Positions 1 to 8,897 of a stretch of DNA of 64,000 nucleotides are shown here, one piece after another. The position numbers and the translations under genes were made by a program. The stretch is from Anaerococcus rubeinfantis. GTDB lineage: Bacteria > Bacillota > Clostridia > Tissierellales > Peptoniphilaceae. The DNA lies in the NCBI RefSeq assembly GCF_001487145.1, contig NZ_LN913016.1:1395722-1459721 (forward strand), in the 5' to 3' direction. Within the stretch, counting starts at the first letter, position 1. Every line of letters starts with the position of its first letter. A model generated the notes under the pieces. It ran no database searches. It was not told the origin of the DNA and was given only the letters and a program-made list of their open reading frames with translations.

Positions 1-711
1 ATGTATGTTGATTTGGCAATATTAAAGTATTTTAACAAGTCTTTTAGTTTGTATTTGTTTCTTAAGACTTCAATTGTTTCAGCAATTGTCTTATTTCTGC
101 ATCTGTCATTTGAGACAATTCTATCTTTTTTTTTATTGCATCATTTTCTAGTTGAAGCCAATAGTTTTTTTCTTCTAATTTCTTTATTTTTTCTTTTAAT
201 TGTGCTTCTGTTAATGATTGGTTTTCTGAATTGCTTATGTTTGTTGTTGATTCTATTTTAGTGTCTTTCGATTTACTTCGGTAAGTTTTGCATGTTTGAA
301 GGTCTTCCCCTCTTTTTAGATTTCAGGTCTTCTATGCTTTTTCTCTAAAGTCTATTACCCACCTTGTTATTATTGACGGATTGTTTATTTTTAATTCATT
401 TGCTAGGCTTTGATAGGACATTTCTCCTGTTAAATACAAGTTTACTACATTTAACTTAAATTCCAAAGTGTATTTTGTATTTTCTCTCTTTACTTTTAGC
501 CCTTCATAACCTTGTGATTTGTATGCATTTACCCATCTTTTTACTATTTCCTGATGAGAAAGTTTATATTTTTCTGATAAAGATTTATATGAGATATTTG
601 TTTCTAAATATTCCTTTACTACTTTCATTTTAAATTCTGTGCTATATTTTGCCATTAAAAAACTGACCTCCTTTAGTTAGTTTTTAGGTCTAACTTTTGG
701 GGGTCAGTTCA
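1..711 (-). mobile_element. IS3-family (IS150-like) insertion sequence, 5' part only
   Basis: The element begins at its terminal repeat at 689-711, which reads TGAACTGACCCCCAAAAG on the minus strand and is typical of IS3/IS150 ends. It continues past the left window edge. It holds a disrupted orfA and the first codons of orfB. An A9-G slippery run at 126-134 (minus reading) would give the usual -1 frameshift into orfB, whose frame stays open to the edge (reading about TIAETIEVLRNKYKLKDLL). Next to the terminal repeat a second inverted copy pairs with it to form a hairpin containing the orfA ribosome binding site (AAAGGAGG), a known device that limits translation from read-through transcripts. 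Right boundary and total length are outside the window. Confidence 0.8.
62..655 (-). pseudogene. IS3-family transposase OrfA, frameshifted
   Basis: The first 107 codons (655 down to 332) encode two helix-turn-helix units (KYSTEFKMKVVKEYL and KYTLEFKLNVVNLYL), as in OrfA of IS150-like elements. The frame then ends prematurely at TAG near 332. A one-base shift at the AAAAAG run restores the expected GIEDLKSKKRGRPS segment, and a second shift near 266 is needed to reach the coiled-coil tail (LKEKIKKLEEKNYWLQLEN) that ends at 62. Two independent breaks make this a pseudogene rather than a programmed-frameshift product. The normal OrfA-to-OrfB slippery site lies further downstream and looks intact. 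Confidence 0.75.
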
Positions 712-730
712 TTTTTCCCTCACCACTTTT

Positions 731-985
731 TTATAGAAATTTATTTCTTTTTGTATTAAAATCTAATTCTGATTTATAAATTTCATCAATTTTTATCTTA
801 TTTTCTTTTGCCAAGGGCTCAATTTTTTTAATATCTTCCTTATTATATACATAAACTGAAACGCCACAAGCATGGCTCGCCTCTCTTGGTGTTGGGGCAA
901 GGGTTGCTTTTATTTTTTCTTTTCTCAAGATTTCTAATAAATTTGTGGCTATGCTTGCATTTTCTACTAGGATAAAATATTTCAT
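731..985 (-). CDS. DUF3343 protein (putative Se/S carrier-like)
   Basis: This 84-residue protein starts MKYFILVENASIATNLLEIL and carries the DUF3343 pattern: a beta strand, a helix, then APTPREASHACGVSVYV with one conserved cysteine near residue 40. DUF3343 proteins are annotated as putative selenium/sulfur carrier-like proteins, but their role is not established. The ATG overlaps the TAA of the preceding dehydratase gene (TAATG), so the two are translationally coupled. Its place as the last gene behind an activator and a double-cubane dehydratase suggests it serves that enzyme, for example in cluster handling; this is inference from context. Confidence 0.7.
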   Translation of the reverse strand: MKYFILVENASIATNLLEILRKEKIKATLAPTPREASHACGVSVYVYNKEDIKKIEPLAKENKIKIDEIYKSELDFNTKRNKFL

Positions 986-2259
986 TAATCAAGCATTTCT
1001 ATAAATGCACCAATTCTTGTTTTTAATTGTTCTGCATCTTCGTCTGTGTAGTCTGTTTCTATTCCAATGCATGGAATATTTTCTTCTTTTAATCTTTTTT
1101 CTACAAAATATCCTTCTGTATCGTAAATATTACAGAATTTAAGGTTGATATCTATAACTCCATCGGCATTGTATTCGTGATAAAGTCTTATTATATCGTC
1201 AATTCTTGATGTGTTTGGTGTAAAGCAAGCACAATTTATGCTTCCTAAATATCTTTGTGCAAGATTTTTAACTTCTGTATCCAAATCTCCCTTGGTTTCG
1301 TCTACTGGATTTTCTATATATCTAATTCCTGTACACAATTCTTCGCCAACAACTGCTCCACCGTTTGTTTCAATTATTTGGTGTAATTTCCAGTTTGGAA
1401 TTGAAAGTGGTGTTCCTGTAAGAAGAATTCTTTTTGTTCCTTTTTCAAACATATGTACATTTTCCTTAACTCTTTGGTCAAGTTCATCGCAAAGTTCGTT
1501 TACTTTTTGGGTAAATCTTACTGGATCATCAAAAAATGAAATTTGTGTGATAAGAAGGGTATCTCTTCCTGAAATTGGAACATTGTCAAGTTTTCTAAAA
1601 TCGTAAAGTCTTTGCATAGCACGTCTTTTGTTATTTATCATGACAATTGCATCGTGTAGGCTTTCTTCTGTGATTTTATTTCCTGTTAATTCTTCAATCC
1701 TATCTATATATAATTTGATTTCTTTTTCCCATTTTTTGAAATCTTCATCTCTTTTCATTTGTGGGATGTCCATTATATACATTGGAGCATCTTCTGCCAA
1801 AATTTCCCAAGCTTTTTTCTTGCCATCACAAGTTGTTTCTCCAACAAATAAATCAGCTATTCTAAAAAATGGACAAGTTCTGTCAAATCTTGCACCAAGT
1901 GATGCTTTTATTAAAGGACAAGTTGCTGTTGGTAATTTTTTCTCTCCACCTGGAACCCAAAATTGTGATCCTGAGCAAAGTCCTGTAGAAATTCCGTTTG
2001 CTGCCCATACAACTTCTTCAGGAACGTGGATACAAAAACTTCCTATAACTTTTTGTCCATTTTTTTGAGCTTCAATAAGTTCTGATGGTCTAGCCCCATG
2101 AATATCTGCAGCAACTGCATTAAAATAATCCATTTTTTCTGGTCTGTTTTCTTGTGATAAAAAAACATCCCCAAAAGCTTGTGGCAAAGCCTCGCACAAT
2201 AAATCGTGTTTATCAAGGTCCATACTCAAATCGTCCCACATTTTATGATTTTTATCCAT
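985..2259 (-). CDS. Double-cubane cluster protein / 2-hydroxyacyl-CoA dehydratase family
   Basis: The 424-residue protein belongs to the HgdB/FldBC/YjiM superfamily. Visible landmarks are GSFCIHVPEEVVWAANG near residue 73, CPLIKASLGARFDRTCPFF near 114, ETTCDGKK, and the C-terminal INCACFTPN and DINLKFCN cysteines, which are expected Fe-S ligands. The single-subunit layout beside one activator ATPase resembles the double-cubane [8Fe-9S] proteins (DCCP; E. coli YjiM type) more than the two-subunit acyl-CoA dehydratases. DCCPs catalyse ATP-dependent low-potential reductions of small molecules, with unknown physiological substrate. ATG follows AAGGAGAAATAAG. A true 2-hydroxyacyl-CoA dehydratase role cannot be excluded. 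Confidence 0.8.
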   Translation of the reverse strand: MDKNHKMWDDLSMDLDKHDLLCEALPQAFGDVFLSQENRPEKMDYFNAVAADIHGARPSELIEAQKNGQKVIGSFCIHVPEEVVWAANGISTGLCSGSQFWVPGGEKKLPTATCPLIKASLGARFDRTCPFFRIADLFVGETTCDGKKKAWEILAEDAPMYIMDIPQMKRDEDFKKWEKEIKLYIDRIEELTGNKITEESLHDAIVMINNKRRAMQRLYDFRKLDNVPISGRDTLLITQISFFDDPVRFTQKVNELCDELDQRVKENVHMFEKGTKRILLTGTPLSIPNWKLHQIIETNGGAVVGEELCTGIRYIENPVDETKGDLDTEVKNLAQRYLGSINCACFTPNTSRIDDIIRLYHEYNADGVIDINLKFCNIYDTEGYFVEKRLKEENIPCIGIETDYTDEDAEQLKTRIGAFIEMLD

Positions 2260-2260
2260 C

Positions 2261-2998
2261 TTATTTCTCCTTATATGTTAAAATTTCTTCCGCCTTATAT
2301 ATACATTTTTCAAAAGTAAAGTCAGGATTTTTTGACCTTACAATTTTATAGTCTCCGGAAATTTCTTTGTCGATAATCTCACAAGCTCCATAAGGACAAG
2401 TTGCTTTTATAATTTTTCTCTTAGTTTTTTTCTTATCGTATTTGGAACTAATTTTTTCAATAAAAGAAATTCTTTCATCCAAATCTTTGATAAATCTTAT
2501 GTAAAATTCTAATTTATAAAGCAATGATCCACTTATAGTACTTTCTTCTAAATCTTTCAATAAATTTTTGATTTTTTTAAGTTTTTTCTGACTTTCCTCA
2601 TAAATTTTTTCATCAAATTTTATTCCATCAAGATTTTCAAGATATGATTTAAGGTCATTTTTATAAACCACATTTTTATCAGTATTTTCTTTCAAAAATT
2701 TATTAAATTTCTCGCAATAAGAATCGACTACAAAAAATTTTGAAGCATATATAAGGGGGCATTTTTTTGTTTTTAGATAGGCTATTGTAGAATTTATTGG
2801 ATCACAAATATTATCCAAATTAAAATAATCAAATATGTAGCTGTCTAGTCCAAGGATTGGATAGACAACAAAACCATAAGAGATCAAAAGTGCCTCAACT
2901 TTATCGGAAAAAACTCCAACTACGTTGTCCTTTTCCATTTTTGCATAAATTGCATCCACATAGGCATCTCTTCTGAAATCTTCTAGTTTGGTTTTCAT
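2261..2998 (-). CDS. Small 2-hydroxyacyl-CoA dehydratase-like protein of unknown function
   Basis: I do not recognise a named family with certainty. The 245-residue protein contains GVFSDKVEALLISYGFVVYP and later CDPINSTIAYLKTKKCPLIYAS, which resemble the order of the Fe-S-binding half of HgdB-type proteins (cysteine, then an AAG-like segment, then a CP motif) in shortened form. The C-terminus has ATCPYGACEI and a further cysteine. It sits between the activator (4-base ATGA overlap) and the full-length dehydratase gene (1-base gap), so all four genes are probably cotranscribed. A divergent second subunit or assembly partner is the best guess. Confidence 0.55.
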   Translation of the reverse strand: MKTKLEDFRRDAYVDAIYAKMEKDNVVGVFSDKVEALLISYGFVVYPILGLDSYIFDYFNLDNICDPINSTIAYLKTKKCPLIYASKFFVVDSYCEKFNKFLKENTDKNVVYKNDLKSYLENLDGIKFDEKIYEESQKKLKKIKNLLKDLEESTISGSLLYKLEFYIRFIKDLDERISFIEKISSKYDKKKTKRKIIKATCPYGACEIIDKEISGDYKIVRSKNPDFTFEKCIYKAEEILTYKEK

Positions 2999-3741
2999 AA
3001 AATAGCAGCTCCAATCGCTCCAGCAAATCTTCCATCAGGATGACTTTGAACATCCCCATCAAGTTTTTCTTCCAAAGATTTCATTATATATTCATTATTA
3101 GAAAAACCGCCTGTGAGAAAATATCCGTCATCAGATTTTTTTTGAGCAAGTTTTGAAACTTTTGAAACTATAGAATTTATAACCCCACTTGCTATATCTT
3201 CTCTTTTTGTTCCCTTTCCCATCAAAGAAACAACTTCAGATTCTGCAAAAACCGTACAAGTTGAAGAAAGTTCAATGTCCTTGCCCTTTTTTGCCATTTG
3301 GAAAAATTCATCTAAATCAAGACCAAGCCTGTTTGCCATAACTTCCAAAAATTTACCAGTCCCAGCCGAACACTTATCATTCATCAAAAAATCAATAACC
3401 CTGTCTTCATTTTGAACAATTACTTTTGTATCTTGTCCTCCAATGTCGATTACAGTCCTATCTTTTGATCCTAAAAAATGTGCTCCCTTGCCATGGGCGG
3501 TAATTTCTGTAATAACCTTGTCGGCAAAATCTACAGCAATTCTTCCATAACCTGTAGCAGTAATATGACTTTGATTTTTAGAATAACCCAAACTTTCCAA
3601 TTTTTCGATTATTTTTCTACCAGTTTCCTTGCTATTCCATCCACTGCTTATAACTTCTTTGTAAAGTATTTCATTTTTTTCATTATTTAAGACAACAAAT
3701 TTACTAGCTGTCGATCCAATATCTATACCAATATAATACAT
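2995..3741 (-). CDS. Activator ATPase of dehydratase (BadF/BadG/BcrA/HgdC family)
   Basis: The protein starts MYYIGIDIGSTASKFVV, the phosphate-1 motif of the ASKHA fold. It then shows DIGGQDTKVI, CSAGTGKFLEVMA and STCTVFAESEVVSL, whose two cysteines bind the [4Fe-4S] cluster shared by the homodimer, and ends with FLTGGFSNN and AGAIGAA. These proteins use ATP hydrolysis to push an electron onto a double-cubane or dehydratase partner. I start at the ATG at 3741, which has an AGAGAGG site five bases upstream; an in-frame start ten codons earlier has no good ribosome site. It is the first gene of the four-gene operon that runs down to 731. Confidence 0.88.
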   Translation of the reverse strand: MYYIGIDIGSTASKFVVLNNEKNEILYKEVISSGWNSKETGRKIIEKLESLGYSKNQSHITATGYGRIAVDFADKVITEITAHGKGAHFLGSKDRTVIDIGGQDTKVIVQNEDRVIDFLMNDKCSAGTGKFLEVMANRLGLDLDEFFQMAKKGKDIELSSTCTVFAESEVVSLMGKGTKREDIASGVINSIVSKVSKLAQKKSDDGYFLTGGFSNNEYIMKSLEEKLDGDVQSHPDGRFAGAIGAAIL

Positions 3742-3931
3742 ATTAACCTCTCTTATGTTACATGATAACACAACATGAAAACAGTTTCAAAATTTTTAAT
3801 TTATTTTTTCACAAGTGATTTTAAATTTTTGATAAGTTATAAAATTTATCTTATCAGAGTTCTAAATCAGAATTTTTTCTGCTTTTTATTTTGGTCAAAA
3901 TTAGTATAATAAAAGAAAAAAAGGGGGAATT

Positions 3932-4438
3932 ATGGAAAATAAATTAGTTGAACTTTTAAATGAAAATTCATCCTTTGCTTATGGCTTTTTATTATATGAA
4001 GATGAAGAAAAAATTTTAATAAATAATCTTGATGACCAAGGAAGATTTGATGGATATACTTTGATTTCAAAAGATTTGGTTGAAATAAAAGAAAAATCAG
4101 ATTTTTTAAAAAAATTAAAAATCTATAATGATTATTGGAAGTCAATAAGCATAGGAAAATCTGACAGCGAAGTTTTTAAAAATGAACCTGGTTTTTATAA
4201 TATAGTAAAATATGCCAAGGACAATGAAAAAATAATAAATTTGGGAAAAAATTTGGATTATTACGAATTAATTTGTGGCTATGTAAAAGATATAGATGAT
4301 GATTTTGCCACAATTGATGCAGTAGACCAAAACTCTGGTGAAATTTACGATGAGTTTGAAGTTGATATAAAGGAAATAAAATATATAGAAATAGAATCAA
4401 TAGATAATATTTTGCTTAATTTTGTTAATAAAAAATAG
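3932..4438 (+). CDS. Hypothetical acidic protein
   Basis: I do not recognise this family. The protein has 168 residues, is rich in D, E and K, has no signal peptide or membrane segment, and looks like two small beta-rich halves: residues 12-60 (AYGFLLYEDEEKILINNLDD) and 105-155 (ELICGYVKDIDDDFATIDAV). It starts at ATG behind a strong AAGGGGGAA site, with a TATAAT box at 3905-3910. It is the only rightward gene in the first 53 kb apart from the two small toxin genes, diverges from the dehydratase operon, and is followed by its own terminator. Confidence 0.7.
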   Translation: MENKLVELLNENSSFAYGFLLYEDEEKILINNLDDQGRFDGYTLISKDLVEIKEKSDFLKKLKIYNDYWKSISIGKSDSEVFKNEPGFYNIVKYAKDNEKIINLGKNLDYYELICGYVKDIDDDFATIDAVDQNSGEIYDEFEVDIKEIKYIEIESIDNILLNFVNKK

Positions 4439-4455
4439 GTTTGGAATATAATTTT

Positions 4456-4486
4456 ATTGAATTTCTTCGAATAAATTCAATTTTTT
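4456..4486 (+). terminator. Intrinsic terminator of the hypothetical gene
   Basis: ATTGAATTT and AAATTCAAT pair around a CTTCGAAT loop and are followed by six T. It lies 18 bases past the stop codon. Confidence 0.7.
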
Positions 4487-4501
4487 GATTTATTTAATAA
4501 A

Positions 4502-5016
4502 AGAGATCTCTCCACACTAAAACCAATTTGCTTTGCAAATTTTCCCTTGATTTCACACTAGTTTTAGGGATAAATATGCCAAATCAAGGCATATTTATCA
4601 GGTCGAGATGGGTTGATTTTTTTTACTGCTAAAGTTTTTGAGTATTGTAAATTATTTACTATTTGAAATTTGCATAATATTATTGGTCTAGCTTAGTATT
4701 TAATTTAAATGTCGACTTTAAGATTTCAAATTTTATTTTTGTTTTCATTTTTAAAAATTATAATTTAAACTTTAGCTCAAAAATAAAGCAAACATTCACC
4801 CATCTCTAGCCTAGTTGAGATGGGTAATTGTCATACATTCTTAATTGCTAAAGAAGATTTGAATTCAAGATTTTACATCATAAAAATTTATTAATTCATT
4901 AAATCAAACAAAGAAACAGCCCATCTCGAGCGCAGTCGAGAGATCTCTTGGTTTTGTTTATCTTTTCATTTTACCAATTCTTTGAGATCTCTAACTATTT
5001 ATCACTCGATATGGGT
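4502..5016. repeat. Array of B-type palindromic repeats with nested 85-bp insert
   Basis: This gene-free stretch between the hypothetical gene and thiE is filled by repeat ends. AGAGATCTCTCCAC at 4502 is split from GGTCGAGATGGGTT at 4601 by an 85-bp insert (4516-4600) that has its own hairpin (GATAAATATGCC...GGCATATTTATC). Further ends lie near 4796-4825 (two fused GAGATGGG arms), 4919-4948 (GCCCATCTCGAGCG...GAGAGATCTCT) and 4984-5016 (a degenerate left end). An internal TTAATTGCTAAAG box recurs in the other arrays at 14.6 and 18.7 kb. No coding potential is visible. Confidence 0.8.
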
Positions 5017-5024
5017 TTATTTTT

Positions 5025-5636
5025 TTATAATTCTTGAATTTTTTCTTTTAAACTGGAGCTTGTTTGGTAAACATCATCTGCGTCCATTATTGCTCTTACT
5101 ACGCAAATCCCGTCGGCTTTTGAATTTTTTAATATATCTACATTTTCTATATTTAAACCGCCTATTGCATAAACGTCAATATCTACAGTCTCTTTTATTT
5201 TCTTAAAAGTTTCGACTGATGTTCTTTTGGTTTTTACATGGGTTTTTGTTTCAAAAATTGCCCCAACTCCCAAATAATTAGCCCCATCTTCTTGGGCTTT
5301 TTTTGCGGCTTCTACTGATTTTGCAGTAGCTCCTATTAATGCCTTTTCTCCCAAAAGTTTTCTACAAAGTGAAATTGGAAAATCATCTGCCCCCACATGA
5401 ACCCCACATCCAAGCGCCCAGGCAAGGTGAGGCTTATCATCAATTAGCAAAGGAACCTTATATTCATCGCAGATTTTTTTAACTTTTTTTCCTAAATTTA
5501 AAATTTCAAGGTCTGTTTTTTCTTTTTCTCTTAATTGGAGAATATCAACTCCGCCTTTTAGGGCATCTTCAATTCTTTTTAAAAATTCTTCTTCTGTATA
5601 TTTATCTGAATTTGTTACCAAATATAATTTTTTCAA
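5025..5636 (-). CDS. thiE: Thiamin phosphate synthase
   Basis: ThiE joins HMP-PP with thiazole phosphate to give thiamin phosphate. The 203-residue protein shows the family landmarks in order: LQLREKEKTDLE (diphosphate-binding arginine and lysine), VPLLIDDKP, HVGADDFP, IGATAKSVEAA (for the usual HGlSv-type loop), YLGVGAIFETKTH and VYAIGGLNIENV. It is the last gene of the thiamin operon. The start is a TTG overlapping the thiM stop (TTTTGA) with GAGAGGG upstream, so it is coupled to thiM. Confidence 0.92.
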   Translation of the reverse strand: MKKLYLVTNSDKYTEEEFLKRIEDALKGGVDILQLREKEKTDLEILNLGKKVKKICDEYKVPLLIDDKPHLAWALGCGVHVGADDFPISLCRKLLGEKALIGATAKSVEAAKKAQEDGANYLGVGAIFETKTHVKTKRTSVETFKKIKETVDIDVYAIGGLNIENVDILKNSKADGICVVRAIMDADDVYQTSSSLKEKIQEL

Positions 5637-6460
5637 AATTTTCCCTCTCTTATTTTTGCTCTTTTTATAATTTCATCATTTTTTATTTCAGAAATATTAT
5701 CCATCAAATTTACAAAAAAGCTGTAGGGCCTATTTGTATCAGAAATTTCTCCAGATATTTCCAAAATCAAAAGTCCCAAAATTGAAGCCTCAATTGGATT
5801 TGTAACTGATAGGAAGGTAGAAATCAAACTTGTGAGCATACAACCTGTAGCTGTGATTTTTGATAGATTTTCGCACCCATTTTCTATCAAAAAATATTCT
5901 TTTTCATCTACTAAAATATCCGTTTTTCCTGTGATTAAAACTGTAGTTTGGTATTTTTTTGAAAGATCTTTTGAAATTTCAATGAATTTTTTAATATTTT
6001 CGCCTTCTAGCTTATCCTTATCTCCAACATCAACTCCCTTGGCGTTTGACTTGTTTTCACTTAAAGCCAAAATTTCTGATCCGTTTCCCTTTATTATTGA
6101 AAATTTATAGTTTTCTAAAAGTTTTTTAGAAAAATCAAATCTTAATTTGCTTGCACCAATTCCAACTAGGTCAATTATTACAGGAATATTCTTTTGATTT
6201 GCCAATTTTACGGCAAGCTCTATTGATTTTATTCTTGAATCTGTAATATTTCCAAGATTTACTGATAGAGAGTCAGAAATTCTTACTATATCTTCCATTT
6301 CTTTTGGATGTTCTGCACAAATCGCCTTTGCCCCTTGAAATAAAATCGCATTTGCAACCATATTTATAGCAATTGGATTTGTAATTGCATGGATCAATGG
6401 GGATTTTTCTTTTACCAAATCTCTATTTTTAAGAATATTTTTTAGATTTATCATATACAT
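5633..6460 (-). CDS. thiM: Hydroxyethylthiazole kinase
   Basis: ThiM phosphorylates salvaged hydroxyethylthiazole. The 275-residue protein has SPLIHAITNPIAINMVANA near the N-terminus, the substrate-binding NLGNI segment, VIIDLVGIGASKLR, SIIKGNGSEILAL, and the catalytic ITATGCMLTSLISTF near residue 205. It overlaps the end of thiW by 32 bases. The first ATG (6460) is four bases from GGAG and the second (6454) is ten bases away, so either could be used. Next to thiW it forms a salvage branch that complements de novo thiazole synthesis by ThiFGHS. Confidence 0.93.
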   Translation of the reverse strand: MYMINLKNILKNRDLVKEKSPLIHAITNPIAINMVANAILFQGAKAICAEHPKEMEDIVRISDSLSVNLGNITDSRIKSIELAVKLANQKNIPVIIDLVGIGASKLRFDFSKKLLENYKFSIIKGNGSEILALSENKSNAKGVDVGDKDKLEGENIKKFIEISKDLSKKYQTTVLITGKTDILVDEKEYFLIENGCENLSKITATGCMLTSLISTFLSVTNPIEASILGLLILEISGEISDTNRPYSFFVNLMDNISEIKNDEIIKRAKIREGKF

Positions 6461-6968
6461 TTACTCCAAGTTTTTTTTGAATTTGATATAAAACTTTAGA
6501 TTTTTGCAAAGTTTTTAGGAAAATATAGGCAAGGCTTCCTCCAATAATTGTTGCTATTATAAAGGAAGGAAGATAAAAATACCAGGTTATTTTTCCAGTA
6601 CCATAAAATAATTTCATAACCGGATAGGAAACAAGGGCTCCAATCACTCCTGTTCCCAAAATTTCTCCGATTACAGCAGCTAATATACTTCCTTTTGATT
6701 TTCTGTAAAAAATTCCAGACAAAATCGCCCCAAAAACTTGCCCTGTTATTGCAAGGGGAGGAATTGCAAGAAGACTCATCCTTAAAAATGCCGTTATTAT
6801 TCCATTTAAAAGCGAATACCAAGGACCCAAAAATACTGAGCAAACAATATTTACAAAGTGAGCCGTTGGAGCAAAACCTTCAAATCTTAAAATTGGTGAA
6901 ATTACAACTCCAATTGTAACAAACATTGATAAGGTTAATAAAACAAGAAGGGAATTATTTTTTCTCAT
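6429..6968 (-). CDS. thiW: ECF transporter S component, thiazole-specific (ThiW)
   Basis: This 179-residue membrane protein has about five hydrophobic segments and the ThiW/ThiT-like N-terminus (LVLLTLSMFVTIGVVISPIL, then GFAPTAHFVNIVCSVFLGPWY). ThiW is the substrate-binding subunit of an energy-coupling-factor transporter thought to bring in hydroxyethylthiazole. The shared EcfA/EcfT modules are not in this window. Its position directly before thiM matches uptake followed by kinase trapping. ATG follows TTTAGGAGAATTT. Confidence 0.88.
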   Translation of the reverse strand: MRKNNSLLVLLTLSMFVTIGVVISPILRFEGFAPTAHFVNIVCSVFLGPWYSLLNGIITAFLRMSLLAIPPLAITGQVFGAILSGIFYRKSKGSILAAVIGEILGTGVIGALVSYPVMKLFYGTGKITWYFYLPSFIIATIIGGSLAYIFLKTLQKSKVLYQIQKKLGVNVYDKSKKYS

Positions 6969-6976
6969 AAATTCTC

Positions 6977-8131
6977 CTAAACATTTATATAATCTGTGAA
7001 AACTGGAGTCATGCCTATTGATTTTAAATCTTTTATGGCATCATCACATGACCTATTGTCTGCAATTTCAAATTGTTCGTCCCCCTCGTCTTGGGATTTT
7101 TTGGACCTGTGGCCGATTGATGTATCTACTGATGCAGAAATTTTTGTTGCTGCATATTTTACTGCCAAATTTCTAAATTCACGGTCTTCTCTTGTTGAAA
7201 GAGTTATTGATGCAAATGGTAAAAATATCCTAAGAGCAAGCATGATTTGGAAAAATTTCTTATCATTTACTTCAAAAAATTTAAGCTTATCTGCCCCGTG
7301 AGTTGGTCTAATTCTTGGAAGAGAAATTGCAATTTCTGCATGAGGATATTTTTTTTGAATTTTTTGAGCGTGAAGGCCCAATTTAAAAGCTTCTTCTATT
7401 GGATCATTTAGTCCAAAAAGTGTTCCAAATCCCACTCCCCTAAATCCTGCCATCATTGCTCTTTCTTGAGTATCAATCCTATAAACCCAAGATCTTTTGT
7501 GGCCGTATGGATGGTAAAAATCATAAGTTTTTGGATTGTAAGATTCTTGGAAAACTGTAACAAAATCTGCTCCTGCTTCTTTTAATTTTTCATAATCAGA
7601 AACATTTGCAGGGTAAACTTCTATTCCTATTGTTTTAAAATATTTTTTTGCAATTTCACAAGCTTTTGCTATATATTCAACTGATGAAAATTTTTGACTT
7701 TCCCCTGTTAAAATTAAAACATCTTCTATGCCTGTTTCAGCTAGGGCCTTCATTTCTTCTTCAATTTCATCAAAATTTAATTTTGCCCTTTTTATATCAG
7801 ATTTTGCCCTAAATCCACAATACCTACAAGAATTTTCACAATAATTTGCTATATAAATTGGTGAGAAAAGACAAACATTATTTCCAAAATATCTTACTCT
7901 TTTATCCTTTGCAAGCTCTCCCATTTTTTCTAAATAAGAAAGCGCCTTGTCTGATAAAAGATTGTAAAAATCTTCTTCATCAAGTCTTTCTTTTTCTAAA
8001 CTTCTTAGAATATCGGCATCACTTACATTTTTATTTTTTATTTTTTTGTAATTATCTAAAACTTCGGTTTTTATATTTGAATCGATTATATCCATTTCTG
8101 GAAAATAATCAGTAACTTTTTTAATATTCAT
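6977..8131 (-). CDS. thiH: 2-iminoacetate synthase (radical SAM tyrosine lyase)
   Basis: ThiH cleaves tyrosine with SAM to give dehydroglycine (2-iminoacetate) for thiazole formation, the anaerobic alternative to ThiO. The 384-residue protein contains the radical-SAM motif CENSCRYCGFR (CxxxCxxC) near residue 82, FNNV-like FGNNVCLFSP before it, VTVFQESYNPKTY, and the ThiH C-terminal domain with LSTREDREFRNLA and ASVDTSIGHRS. It begins one base after the thiG stop, so translation is probably coupled. The enzyme fits an oxygen-free lifestyle. Confidence 0.94.
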   Translation of the reverse strand: MNIKKVTDYFPEMDIIDSNIKTEVLDNYKKIKNKNVSDADILRSLEKERLDEEDFYNLLSDKALSYLEKMGELAKDKRVRYFGNNVCLFSPIYIANYCENSCRYCGFRAKSDIKRAKLNFDEIEEEMKALAETGIEDVLILTGESQKFSSVEYIAKACEIAKKYFKTIGIEVYPANVSDYEKLKEAGADFVTVFQESYNPKTYDFYHPYGHKRSWVYRIDTQERAMMAGFRGVGFGTLFGLNDPIEEAFKLGLHAQKIQKKYPHAEIAISLPRIRPTHGADKLKFFEVNDKKFFQIMLALRIFLPFASITLSTREDREFRNLAVKYAATKISASVDTSIGHRSKKSQDEGDEQFEIADNRSCDDAIKDLKSIGMTPVFTDYINV

Positions 8132-8132
8132 C

Positions 8133-8897
8133 TTAATCGAAAAAATCCCTCAATGGTGATGATGGATCAGCACCTTTTTCTAAAACTCTGCCTGGTTTTG
8201 AAAGACGAGCAAGACGTCCTGCTTCAATTCCAAGTTTAAAAGCTCTTGCCATCATTGTAATATCAGAAGCACTAGCAATTCCTGTATTTGCCATAATTGC
8301 AGCAGCTCCCATTTCCATTGCCTCCGCGGCTTGACTTGGAAGGCCAATTCCTGCATCAACAATAACTGGAAGGTCAACTTCTTCAATAATTATTTTTATA
8401 AATTCTTTTGTAACAAGTCCCTTGTTAGATCCAATTGGAGCAGCAAGTGGCATTATTGCAGCGGCTCCCGCATCTCTTAAATCTCTTGCATAATTTAAAT
8501 CAGGATACATATAAGGAAGAACAACAAAGCCTTCATCAGCCAAAACTTTTGTAGCCCTCAAAGTTTGATCGTTATCTGGCAAAAGATATTTGCTATCTCT
8601 CATAATTTCAATTTTTACAAAATTTCCACAACCCATTTCTCTTGCAAGTCTTGCAATTCTAATTGCTTCATCGGCATTTCTTGCTCCAGAAGTATTTGGA
8701 ATAATTGTAACGTGTTTTGGTATATAATTTAAAATATTTGCCACATCCTTTGTATTTGCGCGTCTTAGGGCAACTGTAATCATTTCACATTCTGCATTTT
8801 TTACAGCAGCATCAATTAGTTCAACAGAATATTTTCCACTTCCAAGAATAAATCTTGACTTAAATTCCTTGCCACCTAATATAAATTTATCTTCCAT
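8133..8897 (-). CDS. thiG: Thiazole synthase
   Basis: ThiG condenses deoxyxylulose-5-phosphate, 2-iminoacetate and ThiS-thiocarboxylate into thiazole phosphate. The 254-residue protein is of normal length and shows [20 protein letters not shown] at the start, [31 protein letters not shown], the [13 protein letters not shown] loop, [18 protein letters not shown] and [14 protein letters not shown]. Its start overlaps the end of thiF by 11 bases and has AAGGAAGGA upstream. Confidence 0.95.
   Translation of the reverse strand: MEDKFILGGKEFKSRFILGSGKYSVELIDAAVKNAECEMITVALRRANTKDVANILNYIPKHVTIIPNTSGARNADEAIRIARLAREMGCGNFVKIEIMRDSKYLLPDNDQTLRATKVLADEGFVVLPYMYPDLNYARDLRDAGAAAIMPLAAPIGSNKGLVTKEFIKIIIEEVDLPVIVDAGIGLPSQAAEAMEMGAAAIMANTGIASASDITMMARAFKLGIEAGRLARLSKPGRVLEKGADPSSPLRDFFD

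Noticed and set aside
1-261. An open frame on the plus strand with several apparent hydrophobic helices.
   Set aside because: It is the antisense of the A-rich IS3 orfA/orfB coding region; T-rich strands opposite lysine-rich genes always read as Phe/Leu-rich.
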